Assembly: GCA_963930655.1 (NCBI GenBank)
Contig: OZ005621.1
Location: forward strand, 11,767,001-11,831,000
Reading direction: 5' to 3'
Length of the DNA stretch: 64,000 bases
Source: Myrica gale
Taxonomy: Eukaryota > Streptophyta > Magnoliopsida > Fagales > Myricaceae
Shown: in pieces, positions 22,386-33,882 of the stretch
Layout: every line of letters begins with the position of its first letter
How positions within the stretch are numbered: position 1 is the first letter of the stretch
Made by a program: the position numbers and the translations under genes
The notes under the pieces: generated by a model
Seen by the model: the letters and a program-made list of their open reading frames with translations, nothing else
What the model was told of the DNA's origin: nothing
Database searches by the model: none

Positions 22386-22657
22386 GTCTCTTTAAAAGTA
22401 AGTATGTATTAAAATGTTTTTGATGTTTAAAGAAGTTTTAAAGATCTTTTTAATGTTTTAAAAATCTTTTTAATCTTTTTATATAAATGTCTGAAAGATG
22501 TTTTTAATATTTTAATACTTTAAAGTAAGTATGTATTAAAAATATTTTAATATTTTAATGTAAATATGTTTTAAAAAATATTTCTTGACCATCCAAACTC
22601 AGCAAATGTACCAACCAATATTCTGTTTTTTTTTTCGTTCTTTTTGGCTCGGTTATC
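22386..22657. repeat. AT-rich dispersed repeat (AAGATGTTTTTAATG units)
   Basis: About 200 bp of imperfect, roughly 20-bp repeats of AAAGATGTTTTTAATGTTTT, ending with CCATCCAAACTCAGC. This terminal motif recurs at 44045, 44650, 45330 and 45740. Confidence 0.55.
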
Positions 22658-22742
22658 GGGTTCCCATAGATACACGATGCAACAAAGATTGGTGTTTGTG
22701 TATTAAAATTTTGGGATGGTCATCGTGTATCTATGGGAGCCC
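22658..22742. repeat. Near-perfect 22-bp inverted repeat (hairpin) beyond the transporter 3' end
   Basis: The left arm contains CCCATAGATACACGATG (22658-22679) and the right arm its complement (22721-22742). There is one mismatch over 22 bp and a 41-nt loop. It could form a stable stem-loop on either strand. It could be a tiny foldback element or a small-RNA precursor; nothing further is visible. Confidence 0.7.
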
Positions 22743-22960
22743 GGTGGTCCCTTTGTAGTTCCCTATCTTCCCCTTAGCTTAAATGGACGTAGGATTTCAC
22801 TACAGGTCCCTTTGAAGTCCCACGGATGCCGAAGTAGAGAGATTCTTCTGTTCAGATGTTTGATAATGGAAAGAAGACGTATAAATGTGACTACCTATAT
22901 TGGTAATTGAAACATAAGGAATTAGTGAGCAAGAGAAAATACGGTTTTGTGTATTTGTGT

Positions 22961-22966
22961 TTTATT
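22961..22966 (-). terminator. Candidate polyadenylation signal of the transporter gene
   Basis: AATAAA on the minus strand, about 40 nt downstream of the TAA at 23006. No competing signal was examined further downstream. Confidence 0.5.
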
Positions 22967-23005
22967 TGAGCAATAATTATACAAGGAAGGAGGAGAGAGC
23001 CTCAT

Positions 23006-26000
23006 TTACTGTACTGATTCATTTCTCCCTTTGGGACTACTAGATACGCTATCGCTCAATTCACGGCCCTTGGTTTCAAATGGGAACAGGACCACACAAA
23101 TCCCTGAAAAGAATATTATAATCTCAAAGAGAACAATGGAGGCTGTTTGATGACATCCCTGTACTAAACCCACTGCCACAAGAGGACATACCATCCCACC
23201 AATTCTCCCAATTGAGCTTGCAACTCCCACCCCTGTTGTTCGGACTGAGGTTGGGTATACCTACAGTTCACACAAAATAGACAAGAATTCAAACTTGGGC
23301 TGTTTTATTCCCCAACAACCAGCTTCATTGCCACTGAAGAGATCAATGCTAGGATTTTTACCTCTGGAGCATATATATAGACAATTGTGAAGGACGCTGT
23401 GATGCATATGCGAGCTCCAAACAGAAGGGCTGTTGTTAAACCCTCAGGCTGATGGAATACCAGTGGAATTAGAAAAACACAACACAGGAAGAGCATAGCT
23501 GACATTGAGAGCTTACGACCCAGTTTATCAACAATAGCGGCTGATATCAGAAGCCCCGGGAACTCTTCATGCAAATCATAGCCAAATGTCACTAAGAAGG
23601 CATATCAAAGTATTTTTTTCCTCATAATCAACAAAGATAATATCAATTTAAGTAGACTAGGTTACCAGCAAAAGTTGTGATGAAAATATCTCTGTAGTTC
23701 ACATCCTGGGACTTCTGTGACTGCAGTTGTGTCTGCGTGCATTTATTATATCCATTGTTCAACTCAGATGTCAGCAACACAAGGCCATAATATGAAAAAG
23801 CGTTCCCAAAGAATACTGCCCACAAGAGCAAGGTAGACCTAACTAATTTTGGTGAGAGAAGCGCCAACAGTGATGAGATGCCCCCTATACTGGAAAGTAT
23901 CCCCTTATTGGTTGTATTATCAGTTGCTCTAGGTGAGAGCAGATGTGTATCTTCTGACGGAGTACTCTTTTCTTCCAGTTCCATTTGGGAATCAGAAACA
24001 AGCACGCCAGAAGGGAGTTTTGTTCCATTCATTCTGCCGATTTTCTCCAAAACCATAATTGCATCGCTTGTCCTACCTTTAAGGCATAAATACCTAGGTG
24101 ACTCAGGTGTTACCCTGTAGAAAAGGAGGAGGAGTGATGATGGGAGAGATGACAAGGCAAGTAGCCACCTCCAACCCAAGTTTGGCATGACAAACTGCAA
24201 GTAACACAACATAAAGATGAAGGTACCTGCCTTATATTTTTCTTTCATTTCACAATACAAACAAGGCTCCAATTATCAAAACTCGATAAGGTACTTGACA
24301 GCAATTCTTTATTCTCATCTACTCTTTCTGCAGATAGATTAATTTATTGAAAGCATTTCCTATAGTACACTCTGGATTGTTAGTTTACTATATACGTTAT
24401 GACTACCTTTCTTTGTCCCAGGATTCCCAATCATGATGACTATGATGATTACATATCAATGCTATAGCCCACACACAAAATGAGAAACCATGATGAGAAA
24501 ATAGCTAAGATGATCACATAAATATGCAGAACATAGAAGATTAACCATACTAGAAAATACCAAAATAAAAAACCATGAAAAGTTTATTAATAAGTCTTCC
24601 CAACTTCTTGAATTTAGATATAGAAAATGGAGAATTAATAAGAAACGAGAAAATAGATCCTAAGATCTAGTAAGAAACTGTATAAGCGGTACCAAAATTG
24701 AGAAGTTAATAAGCATACCCATGCAAGAGAAGCCTCAAGAATCGTTCCAAGTGTCCAAAATGCTGAAAAAATAACCATCCATGTGCCTCTACTAGGAGCA
24801 GGAATGAACTCCAGAAACCAAGATGCGAGTACAGGGCCGCCTCCCAGACCAACACCAACCAAACAACGAAGAATAAGCAATGACAGATAATTAGGAGCAA
24901 AAGCACTCAGAAAACCAGCTGCAGCAGTAACTGTTGCTGTAATGAGGAATCCTTTCCTGGAGGGAGAGGTGGAAGCAAACAGAATCATCAAGACAGTTAA
25001 AAGTACAGTCCCTATGAAAATTAGTTCTAGTTATAAGGTAAAAATCAATCAAATAAAGTATCTTGGATGTAGCAAAGTTGAAGTTACTAAAACAAGCAGG
25101 GAACTTTTAGAAATCTCGAAAGCAAAAGTTGAAAGCAGGACTGACAAGCAGGCTTTGAGATTGCAGGGAAACTAGAACAACAACAGCATGTAACAAGAGT
25201 TATGGGAAGATAATGGTTAGCACACATCTTTTTTCATGTACCTATCATTCTTGGAAAGAAAACTCCTTTGAAAAATTCACCTCATTACTAGTTTCTAATC
25301 ACTGTTGATTTCACAAATAATTTGTTCATCAGTAATCCTAGCATTGAGTACTAACCCCACATTAAATAACTGCTACTAGTAATAATGTACACACTACTGG
25401 TTATCTTAAAAGCGAGACGCTGACTGCTGGAAGTATGATTTACCATGTTTTCCTCGAATTTTTTTTTATAAGGCAATTTTATTGAAAGAAAAAGGAATAG
25501 AAGAAACAGTACAAAGGACTATACTAAGACCTCTAGACCAAACAAACTAGAAAACTAATGAAATCTAAAAACTCTGAAAAGGAAGAACCCAACATGGCAT
25601 TCATCCACAAGAACAAGGACTGCAAAACATTTCCCCTCAGACCCTCCATGGACACAGCCACACCCACCATGTTTACCTCCAATGAAATACATACATATTA
25701 AGGGAACAAATCAGGAAAGCATTTGGGATGAAAGGGATATAGGTCGCTTTGGAAATCAAGAAGAAGGTTTCTAGATAATGTCCATCTGAAAGTGCAAACG
25801 ACAGCACAGACTTCACTTACGTATGACCAATAAATCAAGGTCAAAAACGTCATAGCAACATGGTATTGGAGTTTTGATTCAAGACACAAAAAGAACCTCT
25901 TTTGTTGCGGATAAATTAGGAAATGTAAAGGTATAACCATGATTGATGAAACATCCATGAGGCAAGTAGTGATAAAGAGCACGAACAAGAGCACAGACAC

Positions 26001-27499
26001 TGATATTTGGTCCAAATAACTTCTTTCACCTATTTAAAGCCTAGATTAAGTCACGCTGCTTTAGACCTACAACAATCACATTGAGTGTCTAATTCTAAAT
26101 TCAGTATCCCAAATCTGGTAGCAAGATTATTGGATACAGGTTGAATTCAGATACAGGTTGGATCCAGTAAAACCAGCAGTAATCACATTAACACAGTCCA
26201 AAAAAGTGTTACCACTGTTTTGTGTCGAACTTCAAATTTTGACAACTGAGATTCATTGAGTCAAGCCTTGTGTGACATGAGACTTAGGCAAGGTTTCTAT
26301 GGATTCCAAATGCAATCTTACATGTACTATCGTATTGAAACATTGTCAATTTGAGTCAATAGTTAGAGTTATAGGTGCTTTGTTTCACAGTTGCAAGATA
26401 TTAGTCTGCTTTCTATATCCCTTAGAACCTCGATAGCAATGAGAAAGGTTTGGATCCCATGTCTCAAGTTTCATGATCAAGAGACATAGCTGGCCCCTTT
26501 GAATTATGTCTGCCTTCATTAAAATGACAAATCCAGTATAAGGTCATTAGCGGGAAATCATATTCAGAAGTTCAGAAGAGAAAGAAAGAGAGAAGCGACA
26601 CCACCAATAGCAGCAAATCCTTACATGCAACCCACAATATGATGAAATCAGGGGAAAAAAAAGAGAGTAAAGATAAGAAGGATGCAGTGGAAAAATCTAC
26701 GGTATAGTGCAATCACCAGTTGGCCACAACAGCTTCCAACTCAAAACAGACTGGTTAGGAGAGAATAAAAAAATAATATCGGCAAGTTTAGCTTTCACTG
26801 TGAGGGTTATGCAAATTCAGATTGCATTCGAGGAACCATCCACTCTCAAAACTGTATCCACATTCAGAATGCACCACATCATCTCCTAAACGAGAAAATA
26901 GGATAAGCTTTATGATGAATCTAGACTTGCAAGCTCTCTGTAATCTGTCCGCAAAGGGAAGGCAGCCTCCAAGGAAGATGTTCATGTGCATTCTTGCTAA
27001 ACTCAGAAGCCCCGCTTACCACCACTACCCCCAATAAAAGAAAGAAGAAAGAGAAAAAATAATAATAAATTCTGAAACAAAGGTGCATTGTGGGTTTATA
27101 AAGTCAATGTGACATGTTTCAGAGAATTTGAACTATCATGAAAACCCATGAATTTGAAATAATCTGCAAAATAAAGACAGTTCAAATAATGATAAGATTC
27201 TGCATGAATAAAGAAAATGAAAATACACACCTCCTTCCATGCTTGTCTGAAACTATGCCCCATGAATATGCTCCAACTAGCATGCCGGCAAACACCACGG
27301 TAGTGATTAAGCTCTCTTCATTAGATGAAAGACCCCATGCAGACTGAACTGCCGATCCTAAGAAAGAGAGTAGCATCACTTCCATTGCTTCTGAAACCCA
27401 GCCCATGCCAGCATAAAGAAGCACCAGAATTTGGAAATTTCCAAACCCCATGGTGACAAGAGCTTCATCAACTGTGTACCTTGGGGCTTCATCTCCCAT
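23006..27499 (-). CDS. OCT7-like: Organic cation/carnitine transporter 7-like MFS protein
   Basis: Five coding exons: 27499-27231, 24956-24719, 24194-23666, 23564-23362 and 23260-23006. All junctions are GT-AG and phases agree, giving 497 residues. The product is a 12-span major facilitator of the SV2/NiaP-like group, closest to Arabidopsis OCT7 by recall, likely moving organic cations, carnitine or nicotinate-like solutes across a plant membrane. Landmarks are the start [20 protein letters not shown], the motif SDKHGRR (84-90), PESPRYL (199-205) before the large central loop, DKLGRK (358-363) and PFETKGREL (473-481). No stop or frameshift was found. The ATG at 27499 follows an acceptor-like TTGTAG, so a 5' UTR intron is likely. 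An in-frame GTG-led upstream exon is not used, because a stop precedes it without an ATG. This is the only intact host gene in the window. Confidence 0.93.
24957..27230 (-). other. Intron 1 of the transporter gene (2.27 kb) with embedded repeat debris
   Basis: The donor AG|GTGTGT and acceptor CCTCCAG|G bound it. An insertion-like patch near 25465-25660 begins with a T-rich TTTTTTTTATAAGGCAATTTT stretch. No exon was found inside. Confidence 0.7.
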
Positions 27500-27760
27500 C
27501 TACAAGTGCAGAATAAAATGTTATTTAACTTTAAATGAACCTGCTTGAACCACAGAATCCCTTGGATGGACTATTGCAGCAGCATCCTGACCAGAGTTAG
27601 GAGACACTGAACTCTCATTTATCACGGAATGACACAAGAATATTTTCTTCAAACTTATTTCGCCAACGAAAACGATAGAATGGAACAGTTTGCTGCATTC
27701 GACAACTACCTGTTCATTCTTGTTATCTGCCTCAGCAGGTTTCTCTTCTGCATCCACGAT
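27500..27760 (-). promoter_or_regulatory. Probable 5' UTR exon and UTR intron of the transporter gene
   Basis: On the minus strand, a stretch ending AAGAATGAACAG|GTAG near 27705 looks like an exon edge, and TTCTGCACTTGTAG precedes the ATG. Spliced together they form a leader; the coding start remains at 27499. Confidence 0.45.
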
Positions 27761-29849
27761 GAGTATGCTCAGTTAGTAGTCTTAGAAACACAGGCAGTAC
27801 AAATTATTGACCAACCAAAGCTAAATTCTGGCATAGGAAAACTTGAAGCTATAAATACGTGCGCACAGATCCGCATGTGCACACCTATGCATAAATGATA
27901 AATGAAGAACATGAATAATTTTAAAGTAAACAGAAGTCAGTATAATTCAACAGTCCCAGTGTTAATCTATTGAAGAATGACAAGATCAGAATGACAACAA
28001 AGTAGAGCCCTTACAAAGTGCAAAAAGACACTAAGATTATTTATACTAGATTGATTGAACAGGCAGAAACGGAGGTTCCAAGGACCAAACACCAGTAAGT
28101 TATTGAGTCCTCTTTCTTGACTTCCCTTACTTTCCTTTTCCGTATACTTTTCCCACTTCTTATTATTCATGAATGACGATTTTTGCTAACCACTTTTATA
28201 AATGCACAACAAAAACTAACCATATAGGATTCAGTCAGTACACTTCAAAAAAAAATACTTTATCTATTCTACCGCTGGCATTTCTGGAAAAAACTCCGCG
28301 AGCTAAATCTTGACCACTATGTGTATGGAATTTTTTGCAGCCTGCACAGCTATGTAAAAGGAAATACATGATTAAGGTATGGGCTTATATTGTGTAATTA
28401 CAAAAGTATATACTTACAAGAAACCATTGATCTCTAGATTTGGAGTCACTTCTCTCTAAATAGTTTAAAATCTTAATCACATTATTATATACACTCAGCA
28501 ACAACAACAAACGTACTTATCAAAAAAAGCAACAACAACAAACGCAGTACAAAGATATCTGATTTCCATGCTTTAAAATTCAAAAAGCAAACCCCAAAAA
28601 CAAAAAACAAGACAAGACAAAAGGTGGGAAAAAATTGCAGCTGAATGATGGGGAAAACACTCCACCAAATCCATAAATCTGCCTGTGTCAGAGGTCAGTT
28701 CATTAACATCTTGAACCAGATGCTTTTGGACCTTCAGCCTCTCCCTTTAGCAGTTTCAACTTAAAATCTAACTGATTCTCTGTACAAGGGTGTGCATCAC
28801 AATGTCCACGATTGTTAATACGCATAACTTAATGTACTAGATTAGGTTCAACAACCGTAATGCAAACGGGAAAAATATATGCTGTGGTGAATCATACAAG
28901 TTCCTCCTCAACTCATCCAATATCCAACCATCACAGAACACTCCATCTGCATTTCCCCGCTTCATCTACCTCATACTGATTCGACAAACACTACACATCT
29001 CCTTCCACCTCTAAAACAAAATCAGCCAATGAGGATAGCAATTGCTCATACAATTATTATAGAGAACAAAACTCAATTATTATAGTGAACAAAACTGCAG
29101 GCAAGCCCTAGGATTAGCAGTAGCCTGATGCTCCACAAAAGTTATCCTCTCCCATTTTTATACCAGACAAAATTATTATACCTTTCCAATCATAAAATTT
29201 GATATCTAATTCAATTTCCAATTCACAGTGCTTTCGGTAAGTAACTTTCAGCTGTAGGCCTAAAACACCAATTTTTCGCAGCACCTCTATCTGATACCAT
29301 ATTTATCATGAATTTACGTTGTCACCTATACTGACCAGTATAAACTGTCAATTACCGCAGTACTAGCTACGACTTTTTTATTTCTAGGCGCAATACTACC
29401 TACAACTTGATATTGTCAAAAACTAGATAAACAAATCCACATGACCCCAATATACGTCGTCAAACAGAATAAGAAGAGATTTTGATACGAACCCAAAACT
29501 TGCGACAATTCCAGTCGCCGTACACTAACCGGATCCCAGATCCCACTATATAGTACACCTCAACCTCTCAACTATAGCGATCAAGAAACAAATTTTGAGA
29601 CAAAACCCAGAGTGATAAATACCTCCCCAACCCAGACACAGAAACACAAACGTGCTTCATAGCCCCCAGTCACAAAACCATATGAAATTCATGGACTTCT
29701 TGCAACATTCTTATCAAAAAATTAAAACAGAAACCCATCAAACTAAAACGCCCAACAAACGAAGAGGTACCACGGGTACGATCTGGAATTGCCGCCATGA
29801 AACTCAGCAGTGGCAAGGATATCCAATACCAGCAGAGGAATCTAAGCTC
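27761..29849. other. Upstream flank of the transporter gene, no other gene seen
   Basis: Mixed AT-rich DNA. The part 29460-29890 is less AT-rich, and its minus strand could hold the promoter or first leader exon. No protein similarity was recognised in its short frames. Confidence 0.4.
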
Positions 29850-30154
29850 AAGACACACAAAGAGAGATATATCGGTAGTTTCTTTTCCTGAACTGCGCAA
29901 GAAATCTTTCTTCAGTTACTGAGTTTTGAAGTCAGCGTCCAATTCTGATTGTTTGTTCCTGCAGCCCTTGTAGGCATGGTAGATGCCTTGCGGGGTTCAG
30001 CAAAGACACACAAAGAGAGATATATCGGTAGTTTCTTTTCCTGAACTGCGCAAGAAATCTTTCTTCAGTTACTGAGTTTTGAAGTCAGCGTCCAATTCTG
30101 ATTGTTTGTTCCTGCCGCCCTTGTAGGCATGGTAGATGCCTTGCGGGGTTCAGC
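29850..30154. repeat. 153-bp tandem duplication upstream of the transporter gene
   Basis: Copies at 29850-30002 and 30003-30154 are identical except for one base (CTGCAGCCC versus CTGCCGCCC), so the duplication is very recent. The second copy ends where a hAT element is inserted (30155). Confidence 0.95.
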
Positions 30155-31112
30155 CAGTGGCGGAACCAGGACCAAAATTTAGGGGGGTCGAATTCTAAAG
30201 ACGAAATGATAAAATTTTTTTTTCCTTTATAATGCTAAAAATTGTCTTACAATTACAATATCAAAAATTAAAGACTAAAAACATTAAAAATATTACAATA
30301 CATGTACCCAGTGGCGGAGCCAGAAACCCAATTAATGGGGGGCAAACTTTTTAAGGAAAAATGACAAAAAAAATTTTTTTTACTACTTAATGCAAAAAAA
30401 GTCTGAAGTTCTAAAATTAGTGCTTCCCTTTGCTCCATGCAATGACACATTTGTCTACCTAGAAGTGCAAAATACTCATCCACCTCATGATATTTTGGCA
30501 ATCAACTTTTTCTTCGTTTTTTTTTTCTTTCATTCTTTGACTAAGTTAACGTCCATACATAGTGGATATCTAAGTCCACATAATATTGTACCTCTGAATA
30601 GAGGAAACAACACCTGACTCTTATGATCAGACATCGAGACTTTCACAGACACCCAGCGAGGATATACCCAGGGAAGAAAAAAAGTGGGTCGCGGGAACAA
30701 ACTGCAACCGTACTATCCAAATAATTGAACAATATTTTTTTTTTTGCAAAAAGTTACAATAGGAGCTTTTAAGTTTTTTTTAATATAATATGCAAAAATA
30801 AGGGAAAAAAGCAAAAAATGAGAGAGTGAGAGGTGTGAGGACTGATGGTGTCAGTTTAGCTCATTTCTGCTGTGTGGACTGATAGAAAATGTCAGACGAT
30901 GTTATTGCAGTTTTCTGGGTCAGGGGTATCGGGCCCAGGCTTTATGTGTAAAACATATGTATAGTTGGTCTGAGCCTGAGCTTCAGGGGTATCGGGCTCA
31001 GACCAACTTAATTTTTTTTTTAAAAAAAAATAATAAAGTAATGAAAAAAAAAAAATTTGTAGCGTGAGGGGTAGCGACCGCCCAGGGTCGCTACCCCTTA
31101 GTTCCGCCTCTG
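30155..31112. mobile_element. hAT-type element with 8-bp target duplication
   Basis: The termini are CAGTGGCGGAACCAGG and the complement of CAGAGGCGGAACTAAGG. An 8-bp duplication GGTTCAGC lies at 30147-30154 and 31113-31120. The 958-bp body has no transposase. A second CAGTGGCGGAGCCAG start at about 30310 suggests a nested or internally duplicated end. The left 150 bp resembles the left part of the hAT element at 33883. Confidence 0.85.
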
Positions 31113-31343
31113 GGTTCAGCAACTCTGCCCCATTGCCATTTCGGAAGATATATATTATACCTTCTAATAATTACTCTAAATTATTATTTTTATCCTACCT
31201 ACAACTATATATATATATATTACTTTCTAATAATGATATCTTGATATTTTGTATTACAAATTATTATTTTTGTCTCACCCACGATTATAAATTCTATACA
31301 ATTTTAACACTCGGAAATTTGGATCTATTTTGACATGTTACAT

Positions 31344-31877
31344 TACGGGTGATCAGAACCGGACCGGACCAGTTTTGTGGTCCTTGCAAGTTAAATCTGG
31401 TCCGGTCTGGACCAGATTTTATAAATCGGATAATGCGGTCTGATTCGGTCCAGTATTTTTAAAAATGCGGTCTGGACCGCATTTCATTTTTTTTTAAATA
31501 AATATATATATACCTCGCGCAGTGCGCAGAGCCTCTGCGCAGTAACAAAAGCTATGCGCAACAGAGGCTCTGCACTGCGCAGAGGCTCACTACACAATGC
31601 TTTGTACAGCAGAGGCTCACTTCGCAGTGCTTTGCGCAGTAGTAGAGGCTAATTGCACAGTGAGCAGAGGCTGCGCAGTGCCTCCTGCGCATTATTTTTT
31701 AAAAAAAAATGTTTTTTTTTATTTAAAAAAAATAAAACCAGTCTTAAGTGGTCTAGACCGGACTGTTTTTAATTAGACCGAACCGTACTGGACCACTTAT
31801 AAGTGGTTTGGTCCAGTCCTCTATATTAGTGGGACAGGAAATCTGGTTTGGACCGAATTTCCGGTCCTGCAGCCCTA
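31344..31877. mobile_element. hAT-type MITE with 8-bp target duplication
   Basis: The right end is the complement of TAGGGCTGCAGGACCGG and the left end is TACGGGTGATCAGAACCGG, an imperfect inverted repeat. The duplication TGTTACAT lies at 31336-31343 and 31878-31885. The 534-bp body has GGACCGGACC/GGTCCGGTC repeats near the ends and an internal array of CTGCGCAGTGC-like motifs. It is non-coding. Confidence 0.8.
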
Positions 31878-31885
31878 TGTTACAT

Positions 31886-32749
31886 GTAGGAAGTCAAAGA
31901 GCCCGAATTACATGGCTCTCTACAAAGGGAGTCAAGAGCTGATTGCCAAATACTTGAAATTTCACAATAAATAAAATTTATCCAAGACAAAAGTTTTTAC
32001 CTATTCTTTCGAGTCACAATGGTCTCTAGTTCCAAACTAGTTGTCCCGCTCAACCGAAATTTTAACAAATGGAAGTTCCAAGACTCATGAATCAAGCAAA
32101 TTTTGTTTAAGAGGAAGCTTTAGAAAAATGAGTTAAGAAAAATCAGCTCATCTTGATCATGACTAAAATTAGGGTAAAAATATCTTTTCACATAAAGAAA
32201 AAGGTCATGTGTCTGTTATGTGAGATATATATCATTGGATATAATGACCCCAATCGGTTTAAGGATGAAATCGCAATAAGAAATATACTTTATAGGGGTG
32301 AGTTGCAATGAGTTAAAGTTTGTGGGGTATTTGATAATTGAATGTTAGTTTGAAGGGTGAAATTGTAATTAACCCCAATAAAAAATTTCTTATTTGGTTT
32401 TGTGATTAGTTGGATGTACCAATCATAAATTTTGTGGTTACAAATAAATAGTTTTCATGTAGCGAATCATACACGAATAAAATTTCCTCTAAGTAGTTTT
32501 CAATGATATATAGACTCAATGAATTAGTAGTCTACATGGAGACAAAATGAGTACAAATAATAAGTAATATTCTAGGGTAAATTATAGATAACTTACATAT
32601 GCTTTTTGCCATTTTGATTTTAGGACTCCTACTTATGAAATTTTGATTTTAGGACTGGTGCTCAGGACTCGTGTGTAAGAGGGACTACATAAAACTTTTC
32701 GTTCGACAAATGAACTGACAATGTTGACGTGGCATGACGACCAGCGAAT
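31886..32749. other. Intergenic DNA, no gene seen
   Basis: AT-rich. The part 32200-32360 shows small-MITE-like phrases (GGGTGAAATTGTAATTAACCC), but no paired end was confirmed. Confidence 0.45.
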
Positions 32750-33010
32750 GTGGATTTTTACCGCCACATCAAAGTCCGTGCCCAATCTGTGACAGTTTCT
32801 TGTCCTTAACTCACGTGCTAGCTGCACATGCATGGGATTTTATAATCCGTGGAATTTTGTTTTCCATTAAATGATTCAATAACTAAATAATTTTTAAGCT
32901 TTATTTAAATTTCATGATTTACTCTAAAATTACAAAGCTTTGATATAATACAAATTTTTACTTTGAAGGTAATATCATAAGCCCAACATTCTTGCGTGCT
33001 TAGAAGAGAT
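32750..33010. repeat. Dispersed repeat, copy 2, left portion
   Basis: Matches 310-548 of copy 1. The match stops at GCTTAGAAGA, where LINE sequence begins. It resumes at 39493. Confidence 0.75.
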
Positions 33011-33029
33011 TTTTTTTTTATGGAGATAA

Positions 33030-33570
33030 AAAATGATTGTGGTAGTGTGGTTCATGTGTTGGGATTTTCTTTCTTTCTTATGATTCTTCCAATCGGTAAG
33101 AAAGGCGGACTTGCATTGTGTTGGCGTCCAAATTTCCGGTTTACTGTTTCGTGGGATTCAAAAAAACATTGTTCATCAGGATGTGGAACTAGGTGGGGAT
33201 GTTCCTTGGTTTTTATGTTCGTTGGTTTATGGTCCTTCGGTTTGGAGGGATAAAGCAGAATTTTGGTGCAAACTTCAGAGTCTTGCACAGACTGATAACT
33301 CCACTTGGTTATGTATAGGGAATTTTAATGATGTTGTTCGGCAGCAGGAGAAACAGGGGGGAAGGAGTTTACATGCCTCCGGTTTGCGGGGTGGGTTACT
33401 TTCTTTTATGCAGAGGTAGAGTTTTGTGGATTTGGGGTATGTGGGGTCAAAGTTTACATGGTGCAATAAAAGATCGGGATTGGCTAATATTCATGAGAGG
33501 TTGGATCGGGGTATCTCGAATATCCCCTGGCATATTACATTGCTGTGATTTATCACTATCCTACGACAAA
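33030..33570 (+). pseudogene. LINE endonuclease domain, C-terminal part
   Basis: Frames shift several times. Recognisable pieces are NDCGSVVHVLGFSF, KKGGLALCWRPNFRFTVSWD, WLCIGNFNDVVRQQEKQGGR, and in another phase a KFTWCNKR block and an ERLDRG block. These are conserved in the exonuclease-endonuclease-phosphatase domain of plant LINE ORF2. The front part of the domain is missing, so the LINE is 5'-truncated. Confidence 0.75.
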
Positions 33571-33882
33571 CTCAGATCATGATCCTTTGGTTTTGAGTCT
33601 TTTTGGCAATGAAGAGAGGGATCCCAAGCCGTTTAAGTTCGAGATGTTTTGGACTCGTGGCAGATGCTTGGACCGGCTTTAGTGATGAGACACCAGCTTT
33701 TGGGTTGTTCAAAAAGATTAGGGCAGCTCGTTTGCCTTGAGAAAATGGAATAAACAACATTTTGGGGTAATTCAACAATCCATTCGCAGGGTGCAAGAGC
33801 AGCTTGCACTATGTCAACAATACGAAGCCAGCAGAATGAATCTAGATGTGGAGATTTCTGTGAAGCTTGAGTTGGATGTGCA

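Noticed and set aside
27521-27757. N-terminal extension of the transporter beginning with a GTG codon
   Set aside because: No ATG in frame, a stop upstream, and relatives start at the M(G/A)[10 protein letters not shown] position. Read as 5' UTR exon.
30892-31122. 76-residue minus-strand frame over the hAT right end
   Set aside because: It contains the hAT terminal repeat and target duplication, so it cannot be a host exon.
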